DNA of 64,000 bases from Echinicola pacifica DSM 19836 (GCF_000373245.1 NZ_KB890739.1:659099-723098), one strand, 5' to 3'. Positions 1 to 10,575 are shown, counted from the first letter of the stretch. Notes: generated by a model from the sequence alone, not told the origin. A program made the numbers and translations.

Positions 1-1027
1 ACGGGCAGGATCCCAATGAGTTCTCCCAGATGTACTCGATCGATAATGGCCTTAGGTGCCTGCAATACCCCATGTTCTTGGCTGATGCTTTTTACGATGG
101 CAGGCTCTTCTAAAATCTCCCATCCATCCTCATGAATAAAGACCACTTCACCATAGGATTTTTGACCATTAGGTAAGATCAGAACATCCTTGGATAAGTG
201 TACTCCTCCGCCATGAACGAGGATTTCATTTTTATGCTTTTTGATATCCACGATAGGTGCTGCCAAAGCCACAGCAATATCCTCCTTGGTACAGCTGCCT
301 AAAGCGGCTTGTGTAAGGTCATAAAAAATAAAGTTTCCCGGACCTACCTCATCTATTCCTGCAAAATCCTGCTGAATAGAACAGCTAGGGGTATCTCCTA
401 GACGGATTACGAGATCTGGAAATTCAGAATTATATTTGTCCTTCAGCATGGTCAGGGCCGAGGTAGTTTGATGATAGATGGCTTGGATTTCCTCAGGGCT
501 GCTATGGTAAGTATGTCCGGCATGAATATAAAAGCCTCTGAACTTAAGTTTATTCGTTTTGAGAGAGGTTCTAAGAATGGCCTCTATCGTCCCAAAATCA
601 CTGACTTCCACTCCTGTACGGCCATATCCGGCATCTATCTCTATGAAATACCCTACCTGCTGTAGCAAGTTATCTGCTAGCAGACCTGCGGTGGCGGCAT
701 TGACGAGTTGGACCGAGATGGACTGCTCCGCAGCGAGGCGATTGAGCTTGGTGATCTCCAGCGGGTTAAAGGGAAAGGCAATATGGATATTTTCCCATAA
801 CTGAGGCAGGAAATATTCGGCAGCATATATGCTGGAAACGGTGATTTCTGTGACCCCATATTCCTTATACCATTCGCCAATATGCCTGGATTGATGGGTT
901 TTGAAGTGGGGGACGAGGCGAGTGTGAGACTTTTTGGCCTTTTCACTCATTTTTTTAAGATTATTTAATGCTTTCTTTTCATCCAGAAATAAGGTGGGTG
1001 CGGTAATGATTGGATAGGGTAAAATCA
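1..1027 (-). CDS. D-threonine aldolase / D-serine dehydratase-like PLP enzyme (partial, 3' end outside window)
   Basis: The reading frame opens with ATG at 1027 and stays open to the window edge (about 342 codons). It resembles the fold-type III PLP enzymes that act on D-threonine or D-serine (alanine racemase-like N-terminal barrel). The sequence RLVPHFKTHQ near residue 41 carries the expected PLP lysine, YFIEIDAGYGRTG and YIHAGHTY are typical barrel strands, and HGGGVHLSKD near residue 272 is a family signature. The C-terminal metal-binding His/Cys motif of this family should lie just beyond the window, so it cannot be checked. The gene starts 11 nt after the stop of the upstream hydrolase, which suggests co-transcription. 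The exact substrate (D-Thr, D-Ser or another beta-hydroxy D-amino acid) cannot be told from sequence. Confidence 0.8.
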
Positions 1028-1038
1028 TTTATAGGTTA

Positions 1039-2106
1039 TTAGTGGGTACTTGATTTCTGTGAAGCACTAGGGTCTTCCAGAAGCTGACCTTCAGCATCAG
1101 ATGGTGCTGGGATGTGTAGGGTGTTTTGTAAATAAGCAATACTGGCTTCGAGTACCTTATCCCAGTTTGGGTTGGTGATGGAAGAGCCGATTACATGGTC
1201 TCCCGCATCTGGGAAGGCTTTCTTTGCCTTTAGGTTTTCTGGACTGTTGACTTCCTGGTACATTTCTATCATTGCAGGGACAGATACCACCTGGTCTTGG
1301 TGCTCCTTATCCTTGAAATAATAACCTAGAAATAAAGGCTGTTTTATATTGGTAAAGGTCTCCTCATTCATTCGGCTATAAACCAGCTGAGCGAGGGTTT
1401 TGTAGGCATTGATATGATACTGTTCCGACCAGTATTTTGCCTTATCGCCTGTGCGTGGACTGAGGACCACCTGGTCATCATTGGTGCCAAATTGCTCAAA
1501 AAGCCATCCCTGCCATGGGCTAAAGAAGGCTTCAAGCTGATTTCCGTAATCTCTAATGCATGGGGAGTAGAGGATGATCGCCTCGATATCCTCACGCTCG
1601 GAGGCCACCAAAGTCGTCAATGCTCCGCCCATGGAAGTACCTATGATTATGACTTTTTTACCTAGGCTCTTACCTATCATAAAAGCCTCCCGTGCCCCAT
1701 CTGCTAAGATATCAGCAGTTAGGTATTCGAAGGCATTGGGCCGGTCTATACCGTGCTCAGGCAATCGCGTCAGGTAAAGGTTGGCTCCAAAATGGGCGGC
1801 AAGCTTCCGGTGGACCGGATCTCCTTCCATCTGGCTGGCGCCAAATCCATGAATATATACGAATGAGTATTCTGTAACCGCTGGATTTAGACTGTCAGCC
1901 CAGACGATCCTTGCCTCATTATTGGGTTTGAGTCCTTTTACTGTATCTTCTTTATGAGTGACATACTGCTCGAGCGCTGTCAAATCTGTCGGCACGCTTG
2001 GATAGCTGCCTTTTAAATCGCTGAATTCTTCTTTTGGTCCCAACATATATCCAACTACCAAAATAATAGAAATAGAGAGTAGAATCGGTAAAAGTTTCTT
2101 GTACAT
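1039..2106 (-). CDS. Alpha/beta hydrolase, membrane-anchored or secreted
   Basis: A 355-residue protein with a hydrophobic N-terminal segment (residues about 4-22) that is a signal anchor or uncleaved signal peptide; there is no lipobox cysteine. The hydrolase fold is supported by the oxyanion-type motif YIHGFGASQ near residue 84, the nucleophile elbow GTSMGG with its serine near residue 158, and a likely catalytic histidine in DAGDHVIGS near residue 304. The C-terminal 30 residues are low complexity. It probably hydrolyses an ester outside the cytoplasm, but the substrate is unknown. It lies 11 nt upstream of the D-amino-acid PLP enzyme on the same strand, so the two may be one transcript. 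Confidence 0.8.
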   Translation of the reverse strand: MYKKLLPILLSISIILVVGYMLGPKEEFSDLKGSYPSVPTDLTALEQYVTHKEDTVKGLKPNNEARIVWADSLNPAVTEYSFVYIHGFGASQMEGDPVHRKLAAHFGANLYLTRLPEHGIDRPNAFEYLTADILADGAREAFMIGKSLGKKVIIIGTSMGGALTTLVASEREDIEAIILYSPCIRDYGNQLEAFFSPWQGWLFEQFGTNDDQVVLSPRTGDKAKYWSEQYHINAYKTLAQLVYSRMNEETFTNIKQPLFLGYYFKDKEHQDQVVSVPAMIEMYQEVNSPENLKAKKAFPDAGDHVIGSSITNPNWDKVLEASIAYLQNTLHIPAPSDAEGQLLEDPSASQKSSTH

Positions 2107-2291
2107 GATATCCTATATGAGATAATATAGTAAATCTACTGGGTTTTCTAATTTTATCCTACCAATAAATATCATTATTAGCCATTTATAAGGCCTTAAG
2201 GAGGTGTATTTACGGGTATTGGGCATGGATTTCCCATATTTCTCCCTTAAACCACTACTTTTCATAAATAATAATGAGGATTCCCAGGTTT

Positions 2292-2341
2292 TGAAAAAAA
2301 ATAGCAGCAAACTACCTCTAATCGGGATATTCTGCTGCTAT
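2292..2341 (-). terminator. Rho-independent terminator of proC
   Basis: On the minus strand the arms ATAGCAGCA and TGCTGCTAT (2333-2341 and 2301-2309) pair over 9 bp and are followed by a run of eight T. It lies 26 nt past the proC stop codon. Confidence 0.85.
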
Positions 2342-2366
2342 TATTGCTGTTTGAAGCTAGTTGTTT

Positions 2367-3164
2367 TTACTTTTCTATTTTCTCATAAGAGGCCAATACA
2401 CCTTTTACCATGGCTGCACTGAAGCCATGATGTTCCATTTCGTTTAGACCGACGATGGTGCAGCCTTTTGGTGTGGTCACCTTATCAATGGCCGCTTCTG
2501 GGTGGATGCCTTTCTTGATGATCAGCTCAGCAGCTCCTTTTACCGTTTGGTTTACGATATCATTGGCCGTCTTAGCATCAAAGCCAATCTGAATACCTCC
2601 CTGAGTCATCGCTCTCATAAATCGTAATACATAGGCAATTCCGCAGGCTCCCAATACCGTGGCGGCTTCCATCAGGTGTTCCTCGATCAGAATGGATATC
2701 CCAATGCTATTGAACACCGCTTTGACCTCTGCTTCCACCGCCGGGCTGGCATGCTGAGAGCAGATGCAGGTAATAGACTCCTGGATATCTGCCGCTATAT
2801 TTGGCATCGCCCGGAATATGGCGGTGTCCTTAGGAAGATGGATGGCCATCTCCTCCAGGGTGACTCCGGTGGCAAGGGAGATGACCGTTTGGCTGGCGGC
2901 ATCCAGTTCAGGAGATATTTCTTTCAATATCAAAGGTATATTATAAGGTTTTACCCCCAATATCACCAAATCTGCCGCCTTTGCAGCAAGTTTATTGTCC
3001 GAGGAGACATTTACCCCCAGGGCTTTGAGATGAAATAAGCTGTCTGGCTTCCTTCGGGTTACCCATAAGTTATTGCCATCAAAGCCTTCTGTGTCTAATA
3101 ATCCATTGACGATCGATAGACCCAAATTACCACAGCCAATAATGGCTATCTTTAGATTTTTCAT
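2367..3164 (-). CDS. proC: Pyrroline-5-carboxylate reductase
   Basis: A 265-residue protein, the usual length for ProC, which reduces 1-pyrroline-5-carboxylate to proline with NAD(P)H in the last step of proline synthesis. The N-terminal Rossmann motif IIGCGNLGLSIVNGLL is at residues 8-23. ILGVKPYNIP near residue 69 and FRAMPNIAADI near residue 116 are ProC landmarks, and the C-terminal half carries the conserved CGIAYVLRFMRAMTQGG and VTTPKGCTIVGLNEME segments of the dimerisation and active-site domain. It is a single-gene unit closed by its own terminator. Confidence 0.95.
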   Translation of the reverse strand: MKNLKIAIIGCGNLGLSIVNGLLDTEGFDGNNLWVTRRKPDSLFHLKALGVNVSSDNKLAAKAADLVILGVKPYNIPLILKEISPELDAASQTVISLATGVTLEEMAIHLPKDTAIFRAMPNIAADIQESITCICSQHASPAVEAEVKAVFNSIGISILIEEHLMEAATVLGACGIAYVLRFMRAMTQGGIQIGFDAKTANDIVNQTVKGAAELIIKKGIHPEAAIDKVTTPKGCTIVGLNEMEHHGFSAAMVKGVLASYEKIEK

Positions 3165-3490
3165 TTTGTAATAATATGAAATAGAATGCTATCCTTTTGT
3201 GATTGTAAAAATAAGCCAATCATTTGGATGTTGCTTTGATCAGGGATAAATAATTTGAGCATTAATCATCGCTTAAGTAGGAAGAGAATTATCCCCCTTC
3301 CTATTTAGCTCTGGTAGAAATGAGCTTCATGGCTCATCCACTTCCTTTGCCCGTACTTTGGCTTAGGTTCGATCGGGGATCTGTGGATAGAGATTTAGTT
3401 ATAGTTGGGGAGCGTGGAGGTAGATCAGGTTTTGCCGAATGGCTTCTAGGTGGTTTTGGGGAAGTGTTTCCTTACTTGGGTGTTTATTTG
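3165..3490. other. Intergenic region between valS terminator and proC start
   Basis: No convincing gene. A plus-strand frame of 68 codons at 3320-3526 has no recognisable features and runs into the valS terminator. The proC promoter should lie near 3165-3230, but I could not find a clear TAnnTTTG element on the minus strand. Confidence 0.5.
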
Positions 3491-3524
3491 AGAAAAAAAA
3501 AGGAGACCTCAGTGAAGTCTCCTT
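3491..3524 (-). terminator. Rho-independent terminator of valS
   Basis: On the minus strand AAGGAGAC and GTCTCCTT (3517-3524 with 3500-3507) form an 8-bp stem followed by a T run of nine. It is 24 nt past the valS stop. Confidence 0.9.
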
Positions 3525-3548
3525 AATTATTGTTAGTCAGTGTTTGTC

Positions 3549-6182
3549 TTAGCTTAATTTGGCAAGACTATCTTCCAAGGTTTTGATTTTTGCCTCTGCA
3601 TCGGCCTGCTTCTTTTTCTCGATGGCGACCACTTGGTCGGGGGCATTATTCACAAAGCGTTCGTTGCTTAGTTTTTTGACCACACCGTTTAGGAAGCCCT
3701 TGGTATATTCTATTTCTTTTTTCAGGTTTTCCTTTTCCGCTTCCACATCGATGGACTCATTGAGTGGGATGAAGAATTCATCAGACTTCACCACAAAACT
3801 CAATGCACCTTCCACAGAGTCGCCATAGCTTACCGATTCTAAATTGGCAAGTTTGGTGAGGATAGCCTCGAATGACTTATATAAGTCAGGGCTCTGCGTA
3901 TTGATAGTGAGTGCAAAGGCTTCTTTAGGAGAGATCCCTTTGGAGGCCCTTATATTTCTCACCTGAGATACCACCTCGAATACCTGCGCGGCATCGGTGA
4001 TCATCCCTTGATTGTATTCATCCGCCTTTGGCCAAGGAGAAACGATCAGCGCATTTTTCACATCACGGCCCTTGATCTGATGCCAAAGTTCCTCGGTAAG
4101 GAATGGCATAAATGGATGAAGTACCTTCATGATTTTTTCGAAAAACGCCAGCGTTTTTTCGTAAGTCTCCAAGTCTATTGGCTTCTGATACTCAGGCTTA
4201 ATCATCTCCAGGTACCAGGAGCAGAAGTCATCCCATACCAATTTATAGGTGCTCATCAGGGCATCAGAGATTCTAAACTTGCTGAAATGGTCCTCTATCT
4301 CTTCCAGCGCTTGGTTAAAGCGACTTTCATACCATAGAATGGCAGTTTGATTTTGATGATTCTGAATAGAAGAATCCACTTCCCAGCCTTTTATTAGTCG
4401 GAAGGCATTCCATATTTTATTAGCAAAATTACGTCCTTGCTCCACCAGTTTCTCATCAAAAGGCAGGTCATTTCCCGCTGGCGAACTAAACAACATCCCC
4501 GTTCTTACACCATCTGCCCCATAGATCTTGATCAGTTCCAATGGATCAGGGGAGTTACCCAGAGATTTTGACATTTTTCGCCCTTGCTTATCACGGACTA
4601 TACCCGTCAGGTAAACATTTCTGAACGGTTTTTCGCCCATATATTCATAGCCTGCGATGATCATTCTTGCCACCCAGAAGAATAGAATCTCAGGAGCGGT
4701 CACCAGATCATTGGTAGGGTAGTAGTATTTCAGGTCTTCATTTTTTTCGCCTGTGGCAAATACATTCGGATCAAAAACCGAGATCGGCCACAGCCAAGAA
4801 GAAAACCAGGTATCAAGTACATCCTCGTCTTGTTTTAAGTCTGCCAGTTTATAGTTTTCACCATACTTTTCGTTCGCCACCACTAGAGCCTCTTCGGCGG
4901 TTTTGGCGACCACATATTCCCCATTAGGAAGGTAGAATGCAGGGATCTGGTGGCCCCACCATAGCTGACGGGAGATACACCAGTCACGGACATTGTCCAT
5001 CCAGCTGCGGTACATGTTCTTGAATTTCGGAGGATAAAGGGCGATGACATCGTCCATTACAGCCGTCAAAGCGGGCTTAGTGATGTCCTCCATTTTTAGG
5101 AACCACTGCAAAGATAGCTTAGGCTCAATCACCGCATCGGTCCTTTCAGAATGCCCCACATTGGAGGTGTATTCCTCTTCTTTTGCCAGCTGACCCGCTT
5201 CTTTCAGCAGTTTGGCTATTTTCTTTCTGGCGATAAAGCGGTCTTCACCCACCAGAATCTGAGCTTTCTCATTTAGCGTCCCATCATCTGCGATGATGTC
5301 TATGACCTCCAGCTTATGTCTAATGCCGATTTCGTAGTCATTTACATCATGGGCAGGAGTGACTTTCAGACAGCCAGTACCAAATTCCACATCTACATAA
5401 TCATCCTCTAAAATCGGGATGCTACGGTTGATAAGTGGTATGATAGCTTTTTTGCCTTTTAGATGAGCAAATCGACTGTCATTTGGATTTATACAGATGG
5501 CCGCATCGGCCATGATCGTCTCGGGACGAGTGGTGGCGATGGTGAGCGTTTCATCCTCACTGCCTTCTATTTTATAGTTGATATAATATAGTTTTGACTG
5601 AATCTCCTTAAAGATCACCTCATCATCAGATAAGGCAGTCTTACCCTGGGGATCCCAGTTTACCATACGGATACCACGGTAGATTTTGCCCTTATTATGC
5701 AGGTCCACAAATACACTGATAACTGCCTCGCTAAGGTCCGCATCCATCGTAAACTTGGTACGGTCCCAGTCACAGGAGGCGCCTAGTTTCTTCAGCTGCT
5801 CCAGGATGATTCCCCCATATTTCTCCTTCCACTCCCAGGCATAAGACAAAAATTCCTCCCTATTTATGGACTTTTTGTCAATACCCTTTTCCTTAAGCAT
5901 GGCCACCACCTTAGCTTCGGTGGCTATAGACGCATGGTCAGTGCCAGGAACCCAGCAGGCATTTTTGCCTTCCATTCTAGCCTTTCTGATCAGCACATCC
6001 TGCAAGGTATTATTCAGCATATGCCCCATATGCAGAACTCCTGTCACATTTGGCGGAGGAATGACAATGGAATATGGCTCCTTATTATAATCTACGCTGG
6101 AACTGAAAAGCTTATTTTCCATCCAGAAATCATACCATTTGGACTCAGCTTCTGAAGGGTTATATTTTGTGGATAAGGACAT
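3549..6182 (-). CDS. valS: Valine--tRNA ligase
   Basis: Class I aminoacyl-tRNA synthetase that charges tRNA-Val. The chosen start (ATG at 6182) gives 877 residues beginning [17 protein letters not shown], the normal ValRS N-terminus; a 15-codon upstream extension from 6227 has no family similarity and overlaps a possible promoter element. The HIGH-type motif is VLHMGHMLN near residue 45 and the KMSKS motif is [14 protein letters not shown] near residue 520. [14 protein letters not shown] is the ValRS catalytic core. A CP1 editing domain sits between these motifs. The anticodon-binding domain and a C-terminal coiled coil (last about 65 residues, rich in Lys and Glu) complete the enzyme. Confidence 0.97.
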   Translation of the reverse strand: MSLSTKYNPSEAESKWYDFWMENKLFSSSVDYNKEPYSIVIPPPNVTGVLHMGHMLNNTLQDVLIRKARMEGKNACWVPGTDHASIATEAKVVAMLKEKGIDKKSINREEFLSYAWEWKEKYGGIILEQLKKLGASCDWDRTKFTMDADLSEAVISVFVDLHNKGKIYRGIRMVNWDPQGKTALSDDEVIFKEIQSKLYYINYKIEGSEDETLTIATTRPETIMADAAICINPNDSRFAHLKGKKAIIPLINRSIPILEDDYVDVEFGTGCLKVTPAHDVNDYEIGIRHKLEVIDIIADDGTLNEKAQILVGEDRFIARKKIAKLLKEAGQLAKEEEYTSNVGHSERTDAVIEPKLSLQWFLKMEDITKPALTAVMDDVIALYPPKFKNMYRSWMDNVRDWCISRQLWWGHQIPAFYLPNGEYVVAKTAEEALVVANEKYGENYKLADLKQDEDVLDTWFSSWLWPISVFDPNVFATGEKNEDLKYYYPTNDLVTAPEILFFWVARMIIAGYEYMGEKPFRNVYLTGIVRDKQGRKMSKSLGNSPDPLELIKIYGADGVRTGMLFSSPAGNDLPFDEKLVEQGRNFANKIWNAFRLIKGWEVDSSIQNHQNQTAILWYESRFNQALEEIEDHFSKFRISDALMSTYKLVWDDFCSWYLEMIKPEYQKPIDLETYEKTLAFFEKIMKVLHPFMPFLTEELWHQIKGRDVKNALIVSPWPKADEYNQGMITDAAQVFEVVSQVRNIRASKGISPKEAFALTINTQSPDLYKSFEAILTKLANLESVSYGDSVEGALSFVVKSDEFFIPLNESIDVEAEKENLKKEIEYTKGFLNGVVKKLSNERFVNNAPDQVVAIEKKKQADAEAKIKTLEDSLAKLS

Positions 6183-6224
6183 AGTCGATGTTATATTGTA
6201 GCAATATGAGTTTCTATCAAGGTG

Positions 6225-6232
6225 CAAAAATA
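6225..6232 (-). promoter_or_regulatory. Possible -7 element of the valS promoter
   Basis: The plus strand reads CAAAAATA, which is TATTTTTG on the minus strand and fits the Bacteroidota -7 consensus TAnnTTTG. It is 43 nt before the valS ATG. No clear TTTG -33 box is present at 19 nt, so support is partial. Confidence 0.45.
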
Positions 6233-6624
6233 ATAGAAATATTTTTCAAGGCCTTAAATTCTGCTCAATAAGAGTAGTAATATACCGCTTTCTGCACGGA
6301 ATCCTCCCTCTGCTAAGTTCCTGGACGCAGCAGATTTTGATTATTTACGCATAGTCAGACCTTATATCAGGGGACGGGTTGCCTGGATTTTTGGGTTAAT
6401 TTTGATTCATGAGAAAAGCGATAAGGCGGATATCCAGGCGATCCTGTACCTAACAGTGATAGCTCGGCCATTATTCTGCTTTTACTTATTTAAAAAGGAT
6501 TTCCTGTATTTGCCGTCATTTCCTGCGAGAGATTGCTTATTTTGGCAGGTGTTTTTTGCTATTTCAGGATGCAATAGTAATAAACGGAAAGGTTCACCGT
6601 ATTAACTTTTATAAATAATAAATC
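6233..6624. other. Intergenic region upstream of valS and the first methyltransferase
   Basis: About 390 nt between two divergent genes. A 67-codon plus-strand frame at 6402-6605 has a Cys- and Phe-rich, non-protein-like composition and no family resemblance. I see no RNA gene or repeat. Confidence 0.5.
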
Positions 6625-7206
6625 ATGAATGATTCCTTAATCACTGATATCCCAGAGATTTACGCCGCCTTGCAGCAGCGATCGTCAGAAATAGGGTTTA
6701 CCATGCCCTCAGATTTGTACATTGGGAGTTTGTTGAAAACGTTGATTTCCTCCAAACCAAATGGGAAATTTCTTGAGCTTGGTACAGGCATAGGACTGTC
6801 CTTATCATGGATGGTGGATGGCATGATGGGGGACTCCTCTATCATCTCGGTGGATAATGATCCTCAACTAATCGATATTGCAGGCGCCTATTTTGGGATG
6901 AATCCGCGGGTACAGCTGATCTGTCAGGACGGAGCAGAATGGATCCGTAATTATGAGGGAGGCCCATTTGACCTTATTTTTGCAGATGCCTGGCCGGGGA
7001 AATACAGCTGTCTGGATGAGGCCCTAGCTTTGCTGAAGATCGGAGGGATGTATGTCATCGATGATATGAGCGCTCAGCCCAACTGGCCCGAGGGACATCA
7101 GGATAATGTGGATGCCCTGGTCGCAGATCTGGAGCAAAGAGAAAATTTTCACCTTACCAAAATGAATTGGTCAACAGGTATTCTGCTCGCCACCAAAATT
7201 GCTTGA
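6625..7206 (+). CDS. Class I SAM-dependent methyltransferase, O-methyltransferase-like
   Basis: A 193-residue single-domain protein. Motif I is FLELGTGIGLSLSWM near residue 49, followed by the acidic end of strand 2 in SVDNDPQLIDIA, then DLIFADAWPGKY (motif IV, near residue 112) and GGMYVIDDM. The order and spacing fit small O-methyltransferases of the caffeoyl-CoA/catechol type, which share the DAWPGKY-like metal-side loop. The substrate is unknown. No operon partner is obvious: the next gene starts 140 nt downstream on the same strand. Confidence 0.75.
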   Translation: MNDSLITDIPEIYAALQQRSSEIGFTMPSDLYIGSLLKTLISSKPNGKFLELGTGIGLSLSWMVDGMMGDSSIISVDNDPQLIDIAGAYFGMNPRVQLICQDGAEWIRNYEGGPFDLIFADAWPGKYSCLDEALALLKIGGMYVIDDMSAQPNWPEGHQDNVDALVADLEQRENFHLTKMNWSTGILLATKIA

Positions 7207-7346
7207 TTTTGGCCTATACCTAATCGCGATCTACCGTAATTATAGTAGTTTTATGGTAATTGAAGCAGTTTTTGTTAATTTTAGAGGAATTGCTCTAAAT
7301 TAATGAAGTTCGCAAGTGGAAACCACCCTTTATAATTCTCACTTAT

Positions 7347-7649
7347 ATGCCAAATAGACATGCACCGAAGCATCCAGGGGATCTTCCTCTTAATCAATGG
7401 GAGCTAAGACTCATGCTGGGAGAGGAATGGGAATACTTCAGCCATATTCTTCAAAATTTCTATTGTTCCTGCGGAGAGATAGGACGGGAATTGGTGGATT
7501 ATAGAGTGTTTTTGGATAATCATAATGATATTATCCTAAGAGGATCTTGTTCCATTTGTGATTCTCCCGCTGCGCGTACCATTTCTACCAGCGAGGTCGA
7601 GGAAAACGTCATCGTGGCTAAGCGGATTAGAAAGGAAAAAAATAAATGA
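7347..7649 (+). CDS. Small Cys-rich hypothetical protein, possible zinc ribbon
   Basis: A 100-residue protein that I do not recognise. It contains two cysteine pairs, CSCG near residue 40 and CSIC near residue 73, spaced about 30 residues apart as in small zinc ribbons, and a basic C-terminus (KRIRKEKNK). It has no signal peptide or membrane segment, so it is probably cytoplasmic. It sits alone between two methyltransferase genes, with 140 nt before and over 400 nt after it. Confidence 0.55.
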   Translation: MPNRHAPKHPGDLPLNQWELRLMLGEEWEYFSHILQNFYCSCGEIGRELVDYRVFLDNHNDIILRGSCSICDSPAARTISTSEVEENVIVAKRIRKEKNK

Positions 7650-8066
7650 TCTACTCAGAGTTTTTTCACCATTTTTGAGCTAAGTGTAGTGGTGGAAGGA
7701 TGGGCCGTAAGCGTTGGCGAAGGATGTATTAAATAGAGCGCTGCTGACTTCATGGACTTTACTAGGGCAATTTACTTTAAGGGTTTAGCTTTAAATGTAG
7801 GGATAGTCGGACAGAAGCTTTTTGTTGTGTTTTATATTATTTAGTTTCATTTTTAAGATGGTTTATACTTTTATTTTGAGAATAACAGATTTTTTTTTGG
7901 ATAAACAATTTAGTGTATAGCTAGTGAATATTACCATTTTTATAAGTATAATTGTGGGCTTTAGATCAGTTGACCCTGCTTGATATTAGCGTTATTAGAA
8001 ATTATATTCGGCGAATAAATAGCATTCTAATCAGTATTATTTTCACCATAAACCGCCACTTTAACT
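7650..8066. other. AT-rich intergenic region
   Basis: About 420 nt with no open frame of note. I see no terminator, RNA or repeat. It must hold the promoter of the following methyltransferase, but no clear TAnnTTTG element stands out. Confidence 0.5.
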
Positions 8067-8819
8067 ATGAAATGGAATACCCAATTATATGATCATAAAC
8101 ATGATTTTGTTTCCAAATTTGGTGAAGACCTTATCAATCTTATGGCTCCAAAAGCTGGGGAGAAGATATTGGATTTGGGATGTGGTACAGGAGATCTGGC
8201 GAAGGCAATTAGTCAATCGGGAGCGCAATTACTCGGAATAGATAGCAGTCCGGAAATGATCCAAAGCGCCACAGAAAAGTATCCGGATCTATCTTTTCAG
8301 GTGGCCTCCGCCGATAGCTTTGATATGCCCAATCAATTTGACGCGGTATTTTCCAATGCAGCGCTCCATTGGGTGCTGGATAAGGATATTGCGGTGGACT
8401 GCATCCATCGCAGTTTGAAGCCTGGCGGGAGATTCGTGGCTGAGCTGGGAGGTAAGGGTAATGTCTCCAATATTGTATCCGCGCTCAGAGCCTCTCTCAA
8501 TAATCATGGCTATAAGGAACTTGCCCATAAAGAGGTGTGGTATTTCCCCTCTCTTTCCGAATATGCAGGCATTTTGGAGAAAAAAGGATTTCGGGTGAGC
8601 TTTGCAACGCACTTTGACCGAAAGACTCCCCTGAAAGGTGAGGAAGGAATAAAAAACTGGTTGTATATGTTCTGTAAGAATTTCCTGGACACGCTTGCTG
8701 AAGAGGAGGTGGATGAGATCCTTACAGAAGTGGAGGCTCAAATAAAACATACCAATTTTGATGATAATCAATGGTTCGCTGATTATGTGAGATTGCGTGT
8801 GCTAGCAGTGAAACGTTAA
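8067..8819 (+). CDS. SAM-dependent methyltransferase, trans-aconitate methyltransferase-like
   Basis: A 250-residue class I methyltransferase. MKWNTQLYDHKHDFV at the N-terminus, motif I ILDLGCGTGDLAKAI near residue 35, LGIDSSPEMIQSA (motif II), and FDAVFSNAALHWVLDK (motif IV, near residue 91) together match the Tam/UbiE-like family, in which the LHW motif is typical of trans-aconitate 2-methyltransferases. The C-terminal half (residues about 140-250) is a helical substrate cap. Whether it methylates trans-aconitate is uncertain; the aconitase gene in this window is 46 kb away and gives no contextual support. Confidence 0.75.
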   Translation: MKWNTQLYDHKHDFVSKFGEDLINLMAPKAGEKILDLGCGTGDLAKAISQSGAQLLGIDSSPEMIQSATEKYPDLSFQVASADSFDMPNQFDAVFSNAALHWVLDKDIAVDCIHRSLKPGGRFVAELGGKGNVSNIVSALRASLNNHGYKELAHKEVWYFPSLSEYAGILEKKGFRVSFATHFDRKTPLKGEEGIKNWLYMFCKNFLDTLAEEEVDEILTEVEAQIKHTNFDDNQWFADYVRLRVLAVKR

Positions 8820-8907
8820 ATGTTATTACCCCATAGCCCCTTGATGACGGGTGGTTTCTTTATCACTATTCTTTTCTTTGCCCCTAAAAAAAAACAAAGG
8901 ATCACTT

Positions 8908-8945
8908 AAAAAAAAATATCCCCGAAATGCTCTCGCAGATCGGGG
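8908..8945 (-). terminator. Rho-independent terminator at the end of the PUL
   Basis: On the minus strand CCCCGA (8945-8940 complement) pairs with TCGGGG, with a small inner TGC/GCA helix, followed by a run of T. It lies 28 nt past the last PUL gene and marks the end of the seven-gene unit. Confidence 0.85.
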
Positions 8946-8973
8946 TACTAGGGTTTAATAGGTGTTTACTATC

Positions 8974-10563
8974 TTAAGGTTTGCTGGTGAAACCTAATTT
9001 TTTCAAGCCTTCTTGGATCTCCGGAGCTCCCATAAATAGGTTCCAGCCTAATCCTGTACGATGATTTTCGATCATTGCCACGATGGGACCTTGGTCGATG
9101 GCGAGGTATCGCTCAGGATAAAAGTCTGCCTCAGGGCTCAAGGCATCATAGAAACCATATCTCCCAAAAACTTTCTCACCATAATTATAATACAGGTTCT
9201 TCAGCACCTTTATGGATTCCTTAGGGGTATAAGGCATGGAGGAAAGCGCCGCAGTAGGAGAGATGACCCCGAGGTCTTCTCCTGGACGGTGGGCATTATA
9301 CCCAGTCACGGTATAGCTGGCGGTAAGGCCCCATAGGTCCTCGCCATAACCTTTATAGTCTTCAGGATTTTCTACACACCATGCGCGGTTGATCAAGGTA
9401 TGATTTTTATTTTCTTCCCAATAATCTGCATATTGGTCGGTGAGCCCTTTAGGGTTTAATCCCAAATAGGAATAATGCGCCCAGAATAGCGGGCCTCCCA
9501 TTTTTTCGGAACCGTTATGCTTTAGTTTTAGCTTATATCCATAAGCTTCCACATCGGTATTGATCCCGCCACTGCGGGCCCAGCCCTTATGATAAGCGGA
9601 GGCGGGGATGGTGTGGGTAGGCGAGGAGGCCGCAAGGATATAGGTGATCAGGCATTCATTATAGCCTTCCAGCGGGAAATTCATTTCCCATTCATGGGTT
9701 GGCGACCAATGCCAATACAGCACATCATGGCCACCTTGCGTGTACCAGTCCCACTCCATGTCTTTCCACAATTGATCAATGCGATTCGCCAATTTCTGAT
9801 CGGCATCGCTTCCGGATTTATAGTATTCTCTTACTGCAAGTAAGCCTTGCATCAGGAAGGCAGATTCCACAAGATCTCCGCCGTTGTCTTTATTACTGAA
9901 GGATTTTCCTTTGCCAGTTTCTCCATACAGCCAGTGAGGCCATACTCCATGGTAGCGATCGGCATTTTCCAGGAAGGTAGTCATCTTTTCGAAGCGCAAA
10001 CGTCCTTGCTCACGGGTAATCCATCCTCGGTCTATCGCGGCGATAATACCAAAGATTCCGAAGCCTGTACCGCCGGTGGTGACCACCGACTTATCATCCT
10101 GAGGATAATTGCCATCGATATGAATCCGCTCAGGGGCAAGCCCCGAAACGGGCTCTGCACCTTCCCAAAAGTACCTGAAAGTGTAATATTGCACCATGTC
10201 AATAAGTTCTTCCTCAGTAAAATCTCTGGTGGATACCTGCACGATGCCCAAATCCTCGGCTTCCGGACTGGCGCCCACCGCTTTTACTTTATACTGTAGC
10301 TGGAGATTTTGGCCAAGATCATTGACGAAATCCATGTACATGGTGTCGGAAAGGCTGGCTCTTTTGGTGAAATCTTTACCATCCATACTCGCCCATATTT
10401 CATAGGAATCTACTCCCTGGATACTGGGCCAGTGCAATTCCACATGTCGGTCATAGCCCTTGGCGGTGATGAGGCTTTCGCCAATTTCCTCTTTGGAAGA
10501 GCAGGCAAAAACCAGGACGGTCATCAGGACTGACAGACCGATTAATAGTGCGTGTTTTTTCAT
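8974..10563 (-). CDS. GH144-type glucanase lipoprotein (putative endo-beta-1,2-glucanase), FN3-like N-terminus
   Basis: A 529-residue protein with a lipoprotein signal (lipobox LVFAC, Cys21), a beta-rich fibronectin III-like domain (about residues 30-112) and a C-terminal alpha-barrel catalytic domain of the glycoamylase/GH144 type (about 115-525). Landmarks of the catalytic domain are YYTFRYFWEGAEPVSG, TTGGTGFGIFGIIA, DNGGDLVESAFLMQGLL, VLYWHWSPTHEWEMN, YNECLITYILAASSPTH and AIDQGPIVAMIENHRTG. The characterised GH144 enzymes (from Chitinophaga) cut beta-1,2-glucan internally. It is the last gene of the PUL, 12 nt after the esterase, and shares all landmarks with the second copy at 13707-15680. 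I have not assigned individual catalytic residues. Confidence 0.85.
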   Translation of the reverse strand: MKKHALLIGLSVLMTVLVFACSSKEEIGESLITAKGYDRHVELHWPSIQGVDSYEIWASMDGKDFTKRASLSDTMYMDFVNDLGQNLQLQYKVKAVGASPEAEDLGIVQVSTRDFTEEELIDMVQYYTFRYFWEGAEPVSGLAPERIHIDGNYPQDDKSVVTTGGTGFGIFGIIAAIDRGWITREQGRLRFEKMTTFLENADRYHGVWPHWLYGETGKGKSFSNKDNGGDLVESAFLMQGLLAVREYYKSGSDADQKLANRIDQLWKDMEWDWYTQGGHDVLYWHWSPTHEWEMNFPLEGYNECLITYILAASSPTHTIPASAYHKGWARSGGINTDVEAYGYKLKLKHNGSEKMGGPLFWAHYSYLGLNPKGLTDQYADYWEENKNHTLINRAWCVENPEDYKGYGEDLWGLTASYTVTGYNAHRPGEDLGVISPTAALSSMPYTPKESIKVLKNLYYNYGEKVFGRYGFYDALSPEADFYPERYLAIDQGPIVAMIENHRTGLGWNLFMGAPEIQEGLKKLGFTSKP

Positions 10564-10575
10564 AAATTCTAGGGT

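Noticed and set aside
3320-3526. 68-codon frame between proC and valS
   Set aside because: It runs through the valS terminator and shows no protein character.
6402-6605. 67-codon frame upstream of the first methyltransferase
   Set aside because: No family features or start signal; frequent Cys and Phe suggest chance.
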